A stretch of 64,000 bases of DNA from Linum tenue. Taxonomy: Eukaryota; Streptophyta; Magnoliopsida; Malpighiales; Linaceae. The stretch spans positions 80,160,547-80,224,546 of the forward strand of contig CAMGYJ010000005.1 in the NCBI GenBank assembly GCA_946122785.1. The letters are read 5' to 3'. Shown in pieces: positions 24,076-35,949 of this stretch. Below the pieces are notes generated by a model, which searched no databases, had not been told where the DNA came from, and worked only from the letters and a program-made list of their open reading frames with translations. Made by a program: the position numbers and the translations under genes. Within the stretch, counting starts at the first letter, position 1, and each line of letters starts with the position of its first letter.

Positions 24076-26869
24076 TACATTTTAAAGAGTTTGATTTACT
24101 CTATTTCAAATTTCCTGCAACGAGAGTGAAAGTAGGAAGGGTATTTTCGTCTACACAATCAATTTTTTATTTCATATAAAAACATATCAATGCTAGGATT
24201 TGAACAATGGTCTCTTTAATCAAAGACAAGAATTGTAACCAATTAGACTAGACACATTTGTTGTACTTTATTAATACAAAACATAGAGGAAGTCAAAATT
24301 ATGAAAACAGAGTAATTTTCTATCATGGTTAGTTAGCTCGCTAAGTCTCCTGTAAGTATTTTGTGGTGTTTGATAATTCTATTTTCATATTTTAATAATT
24401 AATTTAGAATTTTTTCTAACTTTTAAATGAAAGATAATCTTAAAATCTCAACACAAATATCATTGGTTGGAATATTGCGCATTGAATTGAATTGTTCAAT
24501 GACGACATAAGAACATTGGTACCATACATTTCAAGAAAAATAAACATGACAAACATCGATACTAATTATCTCGACAGTCTATGCTAAAATTCGAATTTGT
24601 TTAATAATTCAATTTGAGTGATAGTTTAGTCAAAGCAAGCAAATAATTCACGATTGTGATAAACAAAAATAAAAAACATATGTATTGTATTATAAAATGT
24701 ATTTATTTTAATAATCTAAAAAAAACAATCAAGACTTCCATATACAACCCCTTATTTCAACATTGTAATTGATGAAACAATTTTTATCAACATGATACAA
24801 TGTTCAAGCTAAGGTCCAATTATTAATCAGAGTATATAGTATTTAGCTTAGTAAAATTTTTCAATATCCACGGCTAACTATTAATGATTACTTGCTTTCT
24901 GTTTGAGGGTTTAATGTAACACTATCATGCCTACACTCTAAGCATTTTTTTCTTTTTTCCAATAATTTTTGCAATTATTTGTTAAATCAACTATGTTTCT
25001 AGCTTTCCATTCCTAATTATTCACTGCTTCCTACCAACTTATGGGAATGGTAAATATTTTTTTCATGTATAATCAATTGACTGTGAATGTTGCTTATTAC
25101 TTAAATTCAAAGGTATCCATGTTAGGTTTGACGTCTCCAACATATTCTCACAATTTCTCGAAAAAGCATCATATCTTGCGATTGATATCATAGTTTTGTT
25201 AGGTAAAGTTAAACAAACTCAATCAATATTCGAACTCTTTGAAGTAGCTATCTACATGTGAATATGAAGTACTGAGTAGCTAAAACTCTACTTGGGTTAG
25301 TACGATATTTTGCGCTATCAATTAAAATTCAATACATGATATCTTATTACAATTTAGTCATACTAATTGTGCAGTAGGGGACATCTTATCATAATCGTAT
25401 CGAAAGACTCCTTGATTAATCAGTTTCAGGATGTAATCAATTATACCAAATAGAAGTGATCAAAGTTATATGATGCTCTCTAAGTTTGCTATACTTATTG
25501 AGGTTCAACAACACGTTAATCTAAGGTGGTCATTGGGCATTTGTCTATCTCCTACCTCGCCTAGACACGCTTAGACGTTGTAATAAAAATAGTAATTTTT
25601 AATAATGATGAATGAAGTAACAGTTCTGAAGCACTTTCATACTTCAGTTCAAATGATTTAACAACAAGCAAAATAACTCTCAAGTTTATAATTTTTTATA
25701 CCAAATGGTATAATTAATTCATTTATGAGCTGAAATAGCTAATTATAAGCACTTGAATTTAAGTTAAAACTCATATGATACAATTGTTTGACGAAATGGT
25801 TTTTATCATAGAGTGGTTCTATCGAGAGAGGTCTCTAAGAAACATGGCTTACTTTATTATTCCTTAGGTAGATATAATATATATCTTCATCGTTACTTTT
25901 ACAATGGATTCAACTTAGTATACTTTTTTGTTTAGATAGATTTTTTTAATAATTTTTTGGGATATAATATATCATTATTGTATGATGGTGTAGGATATTA
26001 GTTCCTCTCATTTTAGGTTCAAATTGATGCATTTTCCCATTTATCGTTCCCTTTTATCAGTTAATAATTTTTATGATATTTTTCACTATGAAATATCGTG
26101 AGCAGAATCTATACACAACAATTTGTGTTTTTTTTCGCTTCCTCTTCTCTTGATTAGATATTGTGTCCATATTGATTATTGAATTACTACTTTTTTGTTC
26201 TGAAGTTTATGAAACTAAGATGCATTATTTTTAGAAACATGAAATTAAGATGCATATTAATAAAGAATGTAAGGTGCCATCTTCCCTCTTAAGGCTTAAG
26301 CACTACATATCATTGTTTACCTAATGTTAAATCAAAGTCTTTCTAACTTGAGTACGAGCTACAATGACTTTTATTGTTGTCGATTTTTCCCAAAATATAA
26401 GGTATGTTGCTTTTAGTTTTCTCATTCTTTTCAGTTTGATTTAGCTTTTTATGTGTTGCTCTATTAGTTGAACTTGTCAGTTGGAGATCTGCATGCTTCG
26501 ACTACATTAATGCTTCTCTAATAATCCGCACGTCATAACCATCTTAATAAATTGTATTAATGTAGATATTAGTAGGTTAAATTAATTTATATAATCAATC
26601 ATGGTTGGATACTAAAAATTTGTGAATTAACAATAAGATTTTGAGTTCATTGTTCATTATTAGTACTACTATTTTTTGTGGTGCTCTAAATCAAGAGTTT
26701 GCCATTGCACCCCTAATAAGGGCTAGCTCCGCCCCTGCTGCAGCCACGTGAAAATAATCCCCCAATCAACAGTAACCATTAAATTATTGGCGGAAATTTC
26801 GTAATGAACAGTGCCAAATCTTGTGCTTTTAATTAATTGATAATCAATACTAACACAAATACCAGTAAC

Positions 26870-27170
26870 TATTATTACTTCAAGTACACATATGGTTGTG
26901 GAATCTGATTGGCACATGCACAAAACTTAGATCTAATCGAGCAACCCATACATGAAGGAAAGCTCCAAATTTTAGATCATCCTAGCTTGATAGGGAAATA
27001 ATTGATGCAGCAGGTCAGTTTGTTTTCTTTTGCCCTCTTCATATTTCAGTGAAAGCAAGTTGTTAGCCTGAAGGTTTCTTTTTTCCTTCTTTCTGGTAAA
27101 CAAAAGTTGGTGGAAGTTAATTAACCACACCGACACTTTCCATTTTGGAAAATTTGTCGACTTACCTCTG
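26870..27170. repeat. Copy A of a segment duplicated around the pectate lyase gene
   Basis: This segment resembles 30825-31140 in the same orientation and order. Shared blocks include gtggaatctgattggcacatg, the catgaagga...gctccaaa block, agttggtggaagtt and cacaccgacactttt. Divergence is substantial but collinear. Confidence 0.65.
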
Positions 27171-28144
27171 TTTTTCAATATGTTCAGAATTCACAACTTG
27201 ATCACTCTGTTTTTTTCATGTTAAAAAGGGACATAAAGGGCAATAAGAAGAGTAATGGCAAGTTATTATCAGGACAAATAATCTGCTACAAAGTTGGTAT
27301 GGTTGTAATAAGACTATAAGAGTGAGTAATTCGAAAATCCTATTTAAGTTGTTATATGATTGTAATAAGAGTGAATAATTGACACTTTGTTGCAATCTAC
27401 ATGAGTTTCAGATGTGTGTAGTCAGTTGGTAGATGGGCGCACGAAATTAAATAGTGCGTTTAAGTATCATCGAAGCATAACAGATGCATTCATGTAATAA
27501 TCCAAGTTAATGAAGTCAAAATCACGCTATAAAGTTTAAAACTTACGCTTCTATGTTACCAAACCGCTTCTATACGTACAATCTCAGTTTTTATAAATAA
27601 TATAGTTTAAAGCTACGTTTTAAAGCTTCAAAATGCTTCTACTTAGGAACGGACTTTTGACTATATTGATTCAAGTGAGACAAGTAATTCAATATTGAAT
27701 TCACTGAAAACTAAATTTAACAATGTGAGTGTGCAATTCAAAGCACGTCGCAATAGAGATCGCACTGCAGTTAGTTTATCACGCATACCACAAAATATCC
27801 ATCTACATTTATATCGATCAAACACTAACTTTGCAGTGGGTATTGATGGCTGTGAATTCTGATAGCCTCCATTAATATACACTTGGATTGATAGCTTAAG
27901 AAAAGTGTACAAAATAAAGCTTATTTATAATTCCTTTAATAATAATAAAAAAAGCTCTTGTCCCTTTCTTGTCTCACCAATTATCAACGTACAATTAGGA
28001 CAGGCTCCTTTTCTTTTCATCCCTCCAATTTTGTACTATTTTGATTTTCACGTAGTAACATCTTTCATTGTCACCAAAACCCAAAATCAATTAGTAGTTC
28101 TAATTTCTAACCAAATCAACCCTGCCACTCTGTTTCAGGGACAT

Positions 28145-28170
28145 TCTTTTCTTTTCTTTTCTTTTCTTTC
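28145..28170. repeat. (TTTTC)n microsatellite just beyond the pectate lyase stop
   Basis: About five copies of ttttc lie 3-4 bases beyond the stop codon of the - strand gene, so the message would carry a GA-rich 3' UTR. Confidence 0.9.
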
Positions 28171-28173
28171 CAA

Positions 28174-29629
28174 TCAGCAGGATGAACCTTTCTTGCACTT
28201 CAGCGAGCCAGCACCGGCCGTGATGGAAGCCACCAGATTCGACGGCCTAGCCGCCAAGCTCGACGCCCTCGCGTAGCTCGAAGAAGCTCCGGCGCCGGAC
28301 CTCGTGAAGAAAGCGCCGTTCAGATACAGATCCCCCTGCGATCTCCAGTTCCACTTCTTCCACTCGCTCTCCGATGCAACCTCTCGCTTTGTCACCTGTG
28401 GATCGAAAGCGAATTCGAGCGCAATAACAAATTCATCTCAATTAATCCGACTCGTCAAATAACGTTATTAACCTGCTCTTTGTGTGGTATGCTATTGACT
28501 TATGTATGATTTGATTTGATTGGAAGAAGTATAGTACCTCTTTGTTGAACCGGTCATCCGGAGCCAGAAACCGGTTCCCTTGGCTATTGATCGTCGGAGC
28601 AGCACTCCCTCCGATGGCATACATTTGCCAGTGCGTGTAGTCATTGTTCACGACATGGAAGTACCCGTGCCTACACCTCGGCATCCTCTGCACCAGCCCT
28701 TCACCGAAATGATTGAACGCAATCGTGACCTGCATCGACCGGTCACGAGTGAACCCGTCGTTGTGCCCTAACAACATCACCTTATTATGATGTGTCATGT
28801 AATTGTTCGAAATCGTGATGGCAGTCGAACCGTGGATCGCATCGATCAACCCGTCCGCGCAATTGGACAGCGAGCAGTGGTCGACCCAGACGTGGCTCCC
28901 TCCGAAAATCGAAACCCCATCCCCATCCGAAACGGTCCTCCACCCGAAATGTTCGGGTGAATCTCGAACGTATAGGTTGCCTCCCTTCTTACAGTCGTGG
29001 ATGTTGATCCCATGGATGATAACATTCGTCACATACTGGATCGTGATGCAGGGGCCTCCTGCTATGTGCACGGAGCTGCCCCTGCCGTCGATCGTCTTGA
29101 ACGAGTTCATCATCAGCTCGGCCTTGAGCTTGATGACCATGTCGCGGGCGAACACGATCCAGAGCGGCTCGTTCTGGATCGCGGCGTAGCGCAGGGTGCC
29201 CGGTTTGGGTTTGACCGGGTGGTCGCCCGGGTCGGTCACGGTGTAGTACTTGCCGTCCCGACCGCCGATGGCTTGCTTGCCGAACCCAATTGCGCAGTCG
29301 GCGAGGCGCTTGCGGTTCTTGTGCCATTTCGGGTCGCATCTCCAGCAGTCGTCAATGGGGTTCCCTGTCTTGCAGGACAGGAATCCCAAGCTCCTCCTTA
29401 CATCCGTCGCATTCCTTATGCTCCTGTTAAAAAAGAAACAGAGGAATTCTGTTACAAATTAAATCTTGGGGGGCCAAGAAGGATGATGAACAGAGTCTGA
29501 AGAAACAGGGGGAGTTTACCTGTCTACTTCCTCTGCAACTGATTCAGGGTCTGAAACAGGGGAAGTGGAAATGTGGGTTGGGAATTGGAGGAGAGCTAAG
29601 ACGAGAAGAAGAGAGAGCTTGATTGCCAT
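28174..29629 (-). CDS. Pectate lyase (polysaccharide lyase family 1), complete, 3 exons
   Basis: The enzyme cleaves de-esterified pectin (polygalacturonate) by beta-elimination in the cell wall and needs calcium. Exons on the - strand are 29520-29629, 28538-29423 and 28174-28395. Both introns (29424-29519, 28396-28537) are GT-AG, and the joined frame encodes 405 residues, normal for the plant family. The first ~22 residues form a hydrophobic signal peptide ([14 protein letters not shown]). The Pel domain shows WVDHCS at 216-221 and [10 protein letters not shown] near 227-236 (calcium site), and R-x-P-R-x-R at 283-288 with the catalytic Arg. I chose the second in-frame ATG because it starts the signal peptide and lies about 82 bp after a TATA box. 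No lesion was seen. The exact paralogue is not assignable by eye. Confidence 0.95.
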
Positions 29630-29710
29630 TTGGGTTTTCGAGAGAGAGAGAGAGAGAGAGAAGTGTGTTGGAGGGAATGTGTTAAGGAAGAAAGAGATGT
29701 GTGGAGTGAG

Positions 29711-29717
29711 TTTTATA
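29711..29717 (-). promoter_or_regulatory. TATA box of pectate lyase gene
   Basis: TATAAAA on the - strand is followed by a short CT-rich leader and the ATG at 29629. Spacing suits a transcription start near 29680. Confidence 0.65.
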
Positions 29718-29943
29718 GGGGAGGATGAAGAAGGATGATCCAGAGAGCAAGTTGTTTTCAATTAAGGGGAATGTTGATCTTAGAGAGGTGGACTCATCAT
29801 TATTATGACCCAATCATTCCTCCTTAATTATTATAATGATAATGATGTTAGTTTAGTCTATGAGGCCAAGCATAATAAAAGGTGAAAGACTTTTTATTCC
29901 TTAATAATATTTTACTCATATGGAGGCAATGCAAAGAAATTTA

Positions 29944-30600
29944 GGGATCGTTTGGTTTCTGCGATTGTTCATGTGAGATTGTTATTATACGTTCTTTTAT
30001 TTTCAATAATACATAATTCATGAATTGTTTTTTATGTGGCAAAAACAATTTGGAAATATGAAAATTGTTGAAATTGTTTTATTTTTCTTCCCGATTTACT
30101 CTTTACTGTTTGATTTCATGTTGAACAAAGGGGTATAAATAGTATTTTTTTAAAAAGTGGCTTTAGTCGTTTAAAATATTGGGTCATTTGAATTATGGAT
30201 TTCTGAAAATGAGACAACTAGACTGAATTGCATCAAAATTGCCTCATCTCACGATACTTGCCTCCCCATGCCAATTCAAATTGATATATCATTTCACAAT
30301 ACTTGTTTTCCCCTTGTCAATTCAAATTGATGCAAAACGAGGCAATTCAAGTTGTCTCCATCCAATCGTTGCATCCTAGCTTTGTAATATCAAACAAGGC
30401 AATTTGATCAAATTGCTTCATTTTAAGGCTATTGGGTCAATTGTCTCGAGCGATTCCATCATCCAAACATGAAACTACCACTAAAGATGCCAAAAAAAAA
30501 ACGTTGTAGTCTTAGAATGTAACCATTCTATGAATTCATGTCTATTCTATGCATTTCATCACAATACATCAATTTAACATTTAGATAACCAAGCAATCCC
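29944..30600. mobile_element. Candidate PIF/Harbinger-type MITE in the pectate lyase promoter
   Basis: The left end gggatcgtttggtttc and the right end (reverse complement gggattgcttggttatc) form imperfect 16-17 bp TIRs. The flanking triplets are TTA and TCA, close to a 3-bp TSD with one change. The interior is AT-rich and non-coding. It starts about 315 bp upstream of the pectate lyase ATG. Confidence 0.6.
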
Positions 30601-30824
30601 TCAACATTCGATCAACGGACCATAAAAACATATAAGATTTGTATATGCCATAAAAAATCACCATTTAAATAATCGATCTCTCTAATAACACAAATCTTGC
30701 TGAATTTGACAGATAATTAACTTGATAGATCAATATCATGCTAAAAAAGAACATTAACAAAATAAAAGGCATATGACTAATCAGATAAACAATCATATTT
30801 TTGTCTACCTTTAGTTTTCCCCCT

Positions 30825-31140
30825 AGAGTTTGGACAACACATTTGGTTGAGGAATCTGATTGGTACATGTGAAAAATCTGATCTAGGTCCAGCAAAACCC
30901 TATATATCAATGAATGAAGGAGGAATGCTCCAAAACTGTGTAAGTTAATCATAAGATAACTTGTCTTTCATGTGATGGGAAACTTATTTTACAGGCTATG
31001 ATGTCCAGAACATGTTTCCCCCCCTCTTGATGCTGTGAAAAAACAGTTGGAGAATTCTTTGTGGTAAAACAGAAGTTGGTGAAACTTTATTAACTACACC
31101 GACACTTTTGTTACTAAAAAACCTGTCGGCGTCCCGCTAG
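30825..31140. repeat. Copy B of the segment duplicated around the pectate lyase gene
   Basis: This is the partner of 26870-27170, in the same orientation. It lies about 1.2 kb upstream of the gene start, whereas copy A lies downstream of the stop. It may be an old promoter-proximal segment of a tandem gene duplication. Confidence 0.65.
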
Positions 31141-32629
31141 AAACCAATTTCCACACAATGTTGTACAGAAGCTAACTAGTTAATAATATTAAATCACAAG
31201 TAGACTGCACTGTTGCATACGATTTTTTCTCCTATTCACTATTCATTATGGGATTGTATATTGTACGGCCGGTTTTATTGTCATAACCTCATTCAATTAA
31301 TTTTCCTCCCTAGGTATCACACGGATGCTTGCCAAAATTTTCCGGTTCTTATATTCCCCCCCCCCCCCCCCCCCTTTTGTTTAGTTATACAAAGAAGGTT
31401 TTCATTCATTATAACCTGAAAGTTATAAAATGCGTCAAGTAATGATTACAGAATGACACTTATTTTTAACGTAATAGTTATATTAGACATGTTACGTTTT
31501 CACAACGATTTGGCACTTTATGCAATATGATGTTATGATATGTGAAAAGACCATCGTAACGTAAGACTCATTTTACAACTACTATGTAAGATCTAAATAC
31601 ATTACGTAAAGGTTACAAAATTTAACAATAATCAATGTCATAGTTTAAGTTGATTAAGACAATACCGTAATGATTAAGACACTATGAAAGTATATCACTT
31701 AAACTATCTATTGTGTATTATAAGTTTGAAAGAAAGCTTAAACTAAGTATTATGTATCAAAAGTTTGAAAGATATTTTTTATTATTAACTAATTGTTGAA
31801 CATCTCATCAATTTACATTACACAAAGGTTCTGTAAGGTCGATTATTTTTTACGTCATATTTTAATCAAATGTGAACTTTTCTTAACTTAAATTCTTTAT
31901 TATTGACTAAAGTATCCATTATCTAATTTGCATCAAGGTGATGTTATTATTAGACCACATGTTATGGATTGATTATGTATCACACGTTCAATAACAGTCA
32001 TGTAAATTACAAATCCATTCCGTACAAATTATGGATGACTAATTGTTTCTTATTTATAAATTAGAAATGTATTATTTAAGTCTACTGTGATGATTAAGAC
32101 ACTACATAAATGTTCTTGAGAGATAGTTATTTCTTATGTATTACTTAAACAATCATATCATGTAAGTCTTCTCTATCATAAGTTTGAGCAAAAATTTCTA
32201 TTATTAACTAAACTATTGATCATCTCATCAATTTAGATTACACAAAGGTTTTGTAAGGTGAGTTATTTTTTAGTCCCATTTTAATACTTTTTTCACTTAA
32301 TTCCTTTATTATTAACTAAAATATCCACTATCTCATCAATTTGCGTTACACAAGGTTCAATAATGACAAGTAACTTTTACATAACACTTTTATGAAATGT
32401 GATATCTTTAGTAATTTGATTTATTATTAGATCACACATTACAATTATGTAATATCTTTACAATAGATTTATGTAATATCGTTCAATTATGTAAACTTAT
32501 GGAGGGATAATAATTTTAGACTTTGGGTGCTTGAGTTAATTATTAAAACACACAAATTACATATTTATGTAACACGGTTCTAGAATAATTACTTGAGTTA
32601 TAAATTCATAACATAAATATAATGGAGTG

Positions 32630-33034
32630 GGTGCCTTCTACGGTACCCCGGGTGAAATCCGGGGTACCGCATACTTTGAGTATGAAAACGCTATCTAGAC
32701 ATCGAATTAGCAGGATTTTTGGGCATGGTACTATACCCTTACCTTTAATGAGTGAACCCTAGGTCCTAATTATCTAAATCATAAACTATAAATCCTAAAA
32801 TGGTGCATTGATTTTTTTGCCTATATTTGGACGAATCATAACCGTCAATTTTTGTTTCTAATTAAATTGATCTTGGGGTATTAGATTTAGAGAATTAAGA
32901 CCTAGATTTTGATCTTTAAGTGTTAGAGTATAGTATCATGCCCGAAAGATCAGTCAATTCAAGTTATGGATAGCATTTTCTTACTTAAGGTATGCGGTAC
33001 CCCGTATTTCACCCTGGGTACCGTAGAACTCCCC
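32630..33034. mobile_element. Mutator-type MITE, TIRs about 50 bp, 9-bp TSD
   Basis: This 405-bp element has arms of about 50 bp matching with few mismatches; both contain ttctacggtaccc and ggggtaccgcata. It is flanked by a perfect 9-bp duplication, aatggagtg (32621-32629 and 33035-33043). The interior is AT-rich and partly similar to sequence near 23650 (agtatagtatcatgccc). Confidence 0.9.
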
Positions 33035-33598
33035 AATGGAGTGATGATTTTCTTATGTATCAATTTAATAAACATATTAGATAATTGTATCTTAATAATT
33101 AACACACACTTAAAACTTATAGAAGTATAGTTAATCAAACAAATACGATACTTTTGTAACTGAATTCCTTTACTATGAACTAAACTATTAATCATCTCAT
33201 AGTTTGCATTATACAAAGGTTATGTAAGGTCAATTAACTTCTACATAACAGTTAATCAAATGTGATACCTTTCATGACTTGATTCTTTTAGTAGACCATT
33301 ATGAAAGATTAATGTACACCTTTCTATAACAGTTATATAAATTATGAATACATTGCTTAAAACTTATGAATTGGGATAGATATTTCATATGTATGGTTAT
33401 TAAACAAATATATTACGTACTTTTTCATAACTACTAATTAGACACTACGTTTTTTTTTATGGAGGGATAGTTAGTTTCTATGTATCTGTTAAACAAGTGT
33501 TTTGCATATATGTTCATAACGACTAGCCGAATGGTTATGTAATTATTATTTTCAACAAAATCACCAGGAATGAATTTTAAAATAAATTTAGTTTCTTT

Positions 33599-33627
33599 CC
33601 GCTGCGAAGCGCGGGCTAATAAACTAG
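33599..33627 (+). mobile_element. Helitron 3' terminus
   Basis: A GC hairpin, ccgctgcgaagcgcgg (33599-33614), precedes CTAG at 33624-33627, followed by T. This matches the canonical plant Helitron end. Confidence 0.7.
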
Positions 33628-35339
33628 TATAAGTAATATCAAAAGACAATGGCTTGGATAATTGGATACGAATTTGTCCCAAAAGTAAAATTACACATAC
33701 TTAATTTGACCATGAAAATATCGAATCTTTTAGTCTCTCTAATCGAAACTCTCAATACCGTGGTAATCTAATAGTATACGGTATATAGTATACGGTATAC
33801 TCGAGTCGAGAAGTACACCCATAGTGACCATATATGTATGGTGGTGAATGTATGTGTAATTCAGTCGACCTATTGGATCAGATTGAGACAAACTGCTATG
33901 GATGCGCATTAAAGAACCTTGCTCTGTTCTTTCCCCCGATCCTCATCAGACACAGACATTGAATGCAATGCTGCCATCTTAATGATATGTGTCTGCAAAA
34001 ACTCAGAGAGTGTGTGTGACAGAGAGAGAGAGTCAGAAGAGCAATGGGGCAATGGCATTTAGTTGGAAGCCGTCGACACAGGTAGTTGAACTTGAACAGT
34101 GCAGTCTTTACTCTTTACCCGCACAATGAGGCACTCTTCGATCGTGTTAGCTGGAAAGGGGTAATACATATATTTGATTGATAACACAGTTGTATTAAAA
34201 AAAAATACACATGTACTTGTGTTGACTTTCGGAGCATTTGCTATATGTTTTTCCATGCATCAGACATTAACAAAAGGGATTGATCATATTTTCTATGCAT
34301 AATAATTACGTGCTCAATTCAGGTTTAAAACGGGAAGGATTAGAACTTTCCGTAGTTGAGAGGTCTTCTGATCGAATCTTCACGGCCCTCATTTGTTAAA
34401 CACATTATATTTAGACCTGTGCAAATTTCAAGTTCTTATGATCAGTGGCTTTCGTTTGAGTGGGCGTGTTAGTATGCCCTATAAAATTCATGATTGTACC
34501 TCTCACAATAACACAAATTACTAGAATCAGCTGGTTCTTGACAGAGTCGGGTTTGAGGTGAGTAGTATTAAACATGTATCTTGCCCTACGCTGAAATTCT
34601 TAACCCGCCTTGCCCTCTGAAATTTTTGCCCCAAACTTTGGCCCCGCAGGGGATGATCAAAGCGTATAATTAAGTCGAAATGTTTAGCTAAGGTTAGTAG
34701 CTCTCATGAAATGCTTACATTATCGATGTCACACATTAAATTAGAAGATAATTCAACATTCCTCCTGTAAAATAATTAATGGGAGAATCACACCATCACA
34801 TGTACAGCATGTGGGCGTTTCAGAACTGAATTCTATGGCTAGTTTTCATTTAATAAGATGCTAGGGAAGGAAAACAGCAGTTGGTTTGCAGGGCAAGTTA
34901 TCCTTTTTTTCTTCTTCTTTTTCTTTTCTTCTTTGTCGTCCCTCCTTCTGACATTCTGAAAGTTCGCAGAGATATGAGATAAGTGCGTTCAAAATAGTTA
35001 TAATTAACAACGGCCATGATTCATGGGCACATGCATGTTCTGAGCCTTGGCAAATTAATGACCACCTGCATTGGACCGAGGAAATGAGCAACCGATTCTT
35101 GCAAGGAGAGTTCGAGGGGAAGAAGAGAATTCATAAATTAATTGGAGTTAGATGCTCTTCTGGAAATCAATTAGTAGCTCAAAATGGTTAGCCCTTTCTA
35201 AAACTGTTTTTAGTTTTATTGATTAATGAAGTCGTCTGAGATTAGGAGTCTTTTCAATTTGGGACGAAGTCATGTGAATGCTTTCAACTCTAAATTAAGT
35301 TACTAGTGCTGGTTATGCTTTCATGAAAACTAATAAGGG
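33628..35339. other. Intergenic spacer
   Basis: No gene is supported. There is a short GA repeat at 34020-34034 and a GAA-like purine/pyrimidine run near 34900. The remaining sequence is unremarkable. Confidence 0.7.
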
Positions 35340-35484
35340 TAGGGATGGAATCGGGTCGGTGACTGACAGTGTATATTTATTATTTTGCTCAAAATAGTTT
35401 GCGTTCTACCTATACTCATATAAGAATTGAGTCAAATATCAATACCTATTCATACTCGATTGGGTTTCGGGTATCCACAGTTAT

Positions 35485-35886
35485 TGTTAGAAACAAATAA
35501 TTTGCAGCTTTTTGTTATTTCGTATTATTGTCGGTCTTGGATAATTGGGGGATTATTTGGGGTATTTAGCAATAAGCGGAGAGTCGGTTGTTACATTTTA
35601 TTAAGTAGGTAGCAGTTAGGGAATTAGGGGATTATATAATCTGCAGTAGGGTGTAATTTGAGATTAAGCAATCAATTACAGAAAACCTAAAACCTAATCT
35701 CTCTCTCTCTCTCTCCCTCTGCGCCGAACTCTCTTCTCCCTCTTCCTCCTTGGCTGCTCGGCAACAGCCCACTTTTCCCCTCATTTCTTCCTAAATTCCC
35801 CAATTCTAATCCCTAGCTTGGTCAATCCCTAGTTGGTCTAGCTAATTTCCCTATTCATTCAATCGTTAGAAACTTTGTTTCTAACA
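35485..35886 (+). repeat. 5' LTR of gag-only element
   Basis: The LTR runs TGTTAGAAAC...GTTTCTAACA, so its own ends are a 10-bp inverted repeat. A CT microsatellite inside differs in length from the 3' copy. Confidence 0.95.
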
Positions 35887-35888
35887 TC

Positions 35889-35900
35889 TGGTATCAGAGC
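35889..35900 (+). other. Primer-binding site (initiator tRNA-Met type)
   Basis: tggtatcagagc starts two bases after the LTR. It is the standard plant LTR-element site complementary to the 3' end of initiator tRNA-Met. Confidence 0.92.
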
Positions 35901-35949
35901 CTGGCTCGAGAGTGAGTTCTTTTGAGCTCTTGAACCAGGGACAGCAGCA

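Larger units (their letters stand above)
22828..28144. other. AT-rich intergenic spacer
   Basis: No gene is supported. The region contains an A-run near 23162, a G-run at 23785-23798, a Helitron 3' end, a hAT-like end (gggctagctccgcccctgc, about 26720-26740) without a visible partner, and a segment duplicated upstream of the pectate lyase gene (26870-27170). Confidence 0.7.
31141..33627. other. AT-rich region with diverged internal repeats, ending at a Helitron-like 3' terminus
   Basis: No gene is seen. A 19-base C-run lies at 31356-31374. The phrase catctcatcaattt...acacaaaggtt...gtaaggt recurs near 31800, 32220 and 33190, showing an old internal repetition. The region ends at a Helitron 3' signal at 33627 and contains the Mutator-type MITE at 32630-33034, so much of it may be one Helitron body. 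Its 5' end was not located. Confidence 0.5.

Noticed and set aside
26690..26745. hAT-like terminus gggctagctccgcccctgc
   Set aside because: It is a plausible element end, but I found no partner end or target duplication, so no element is called.
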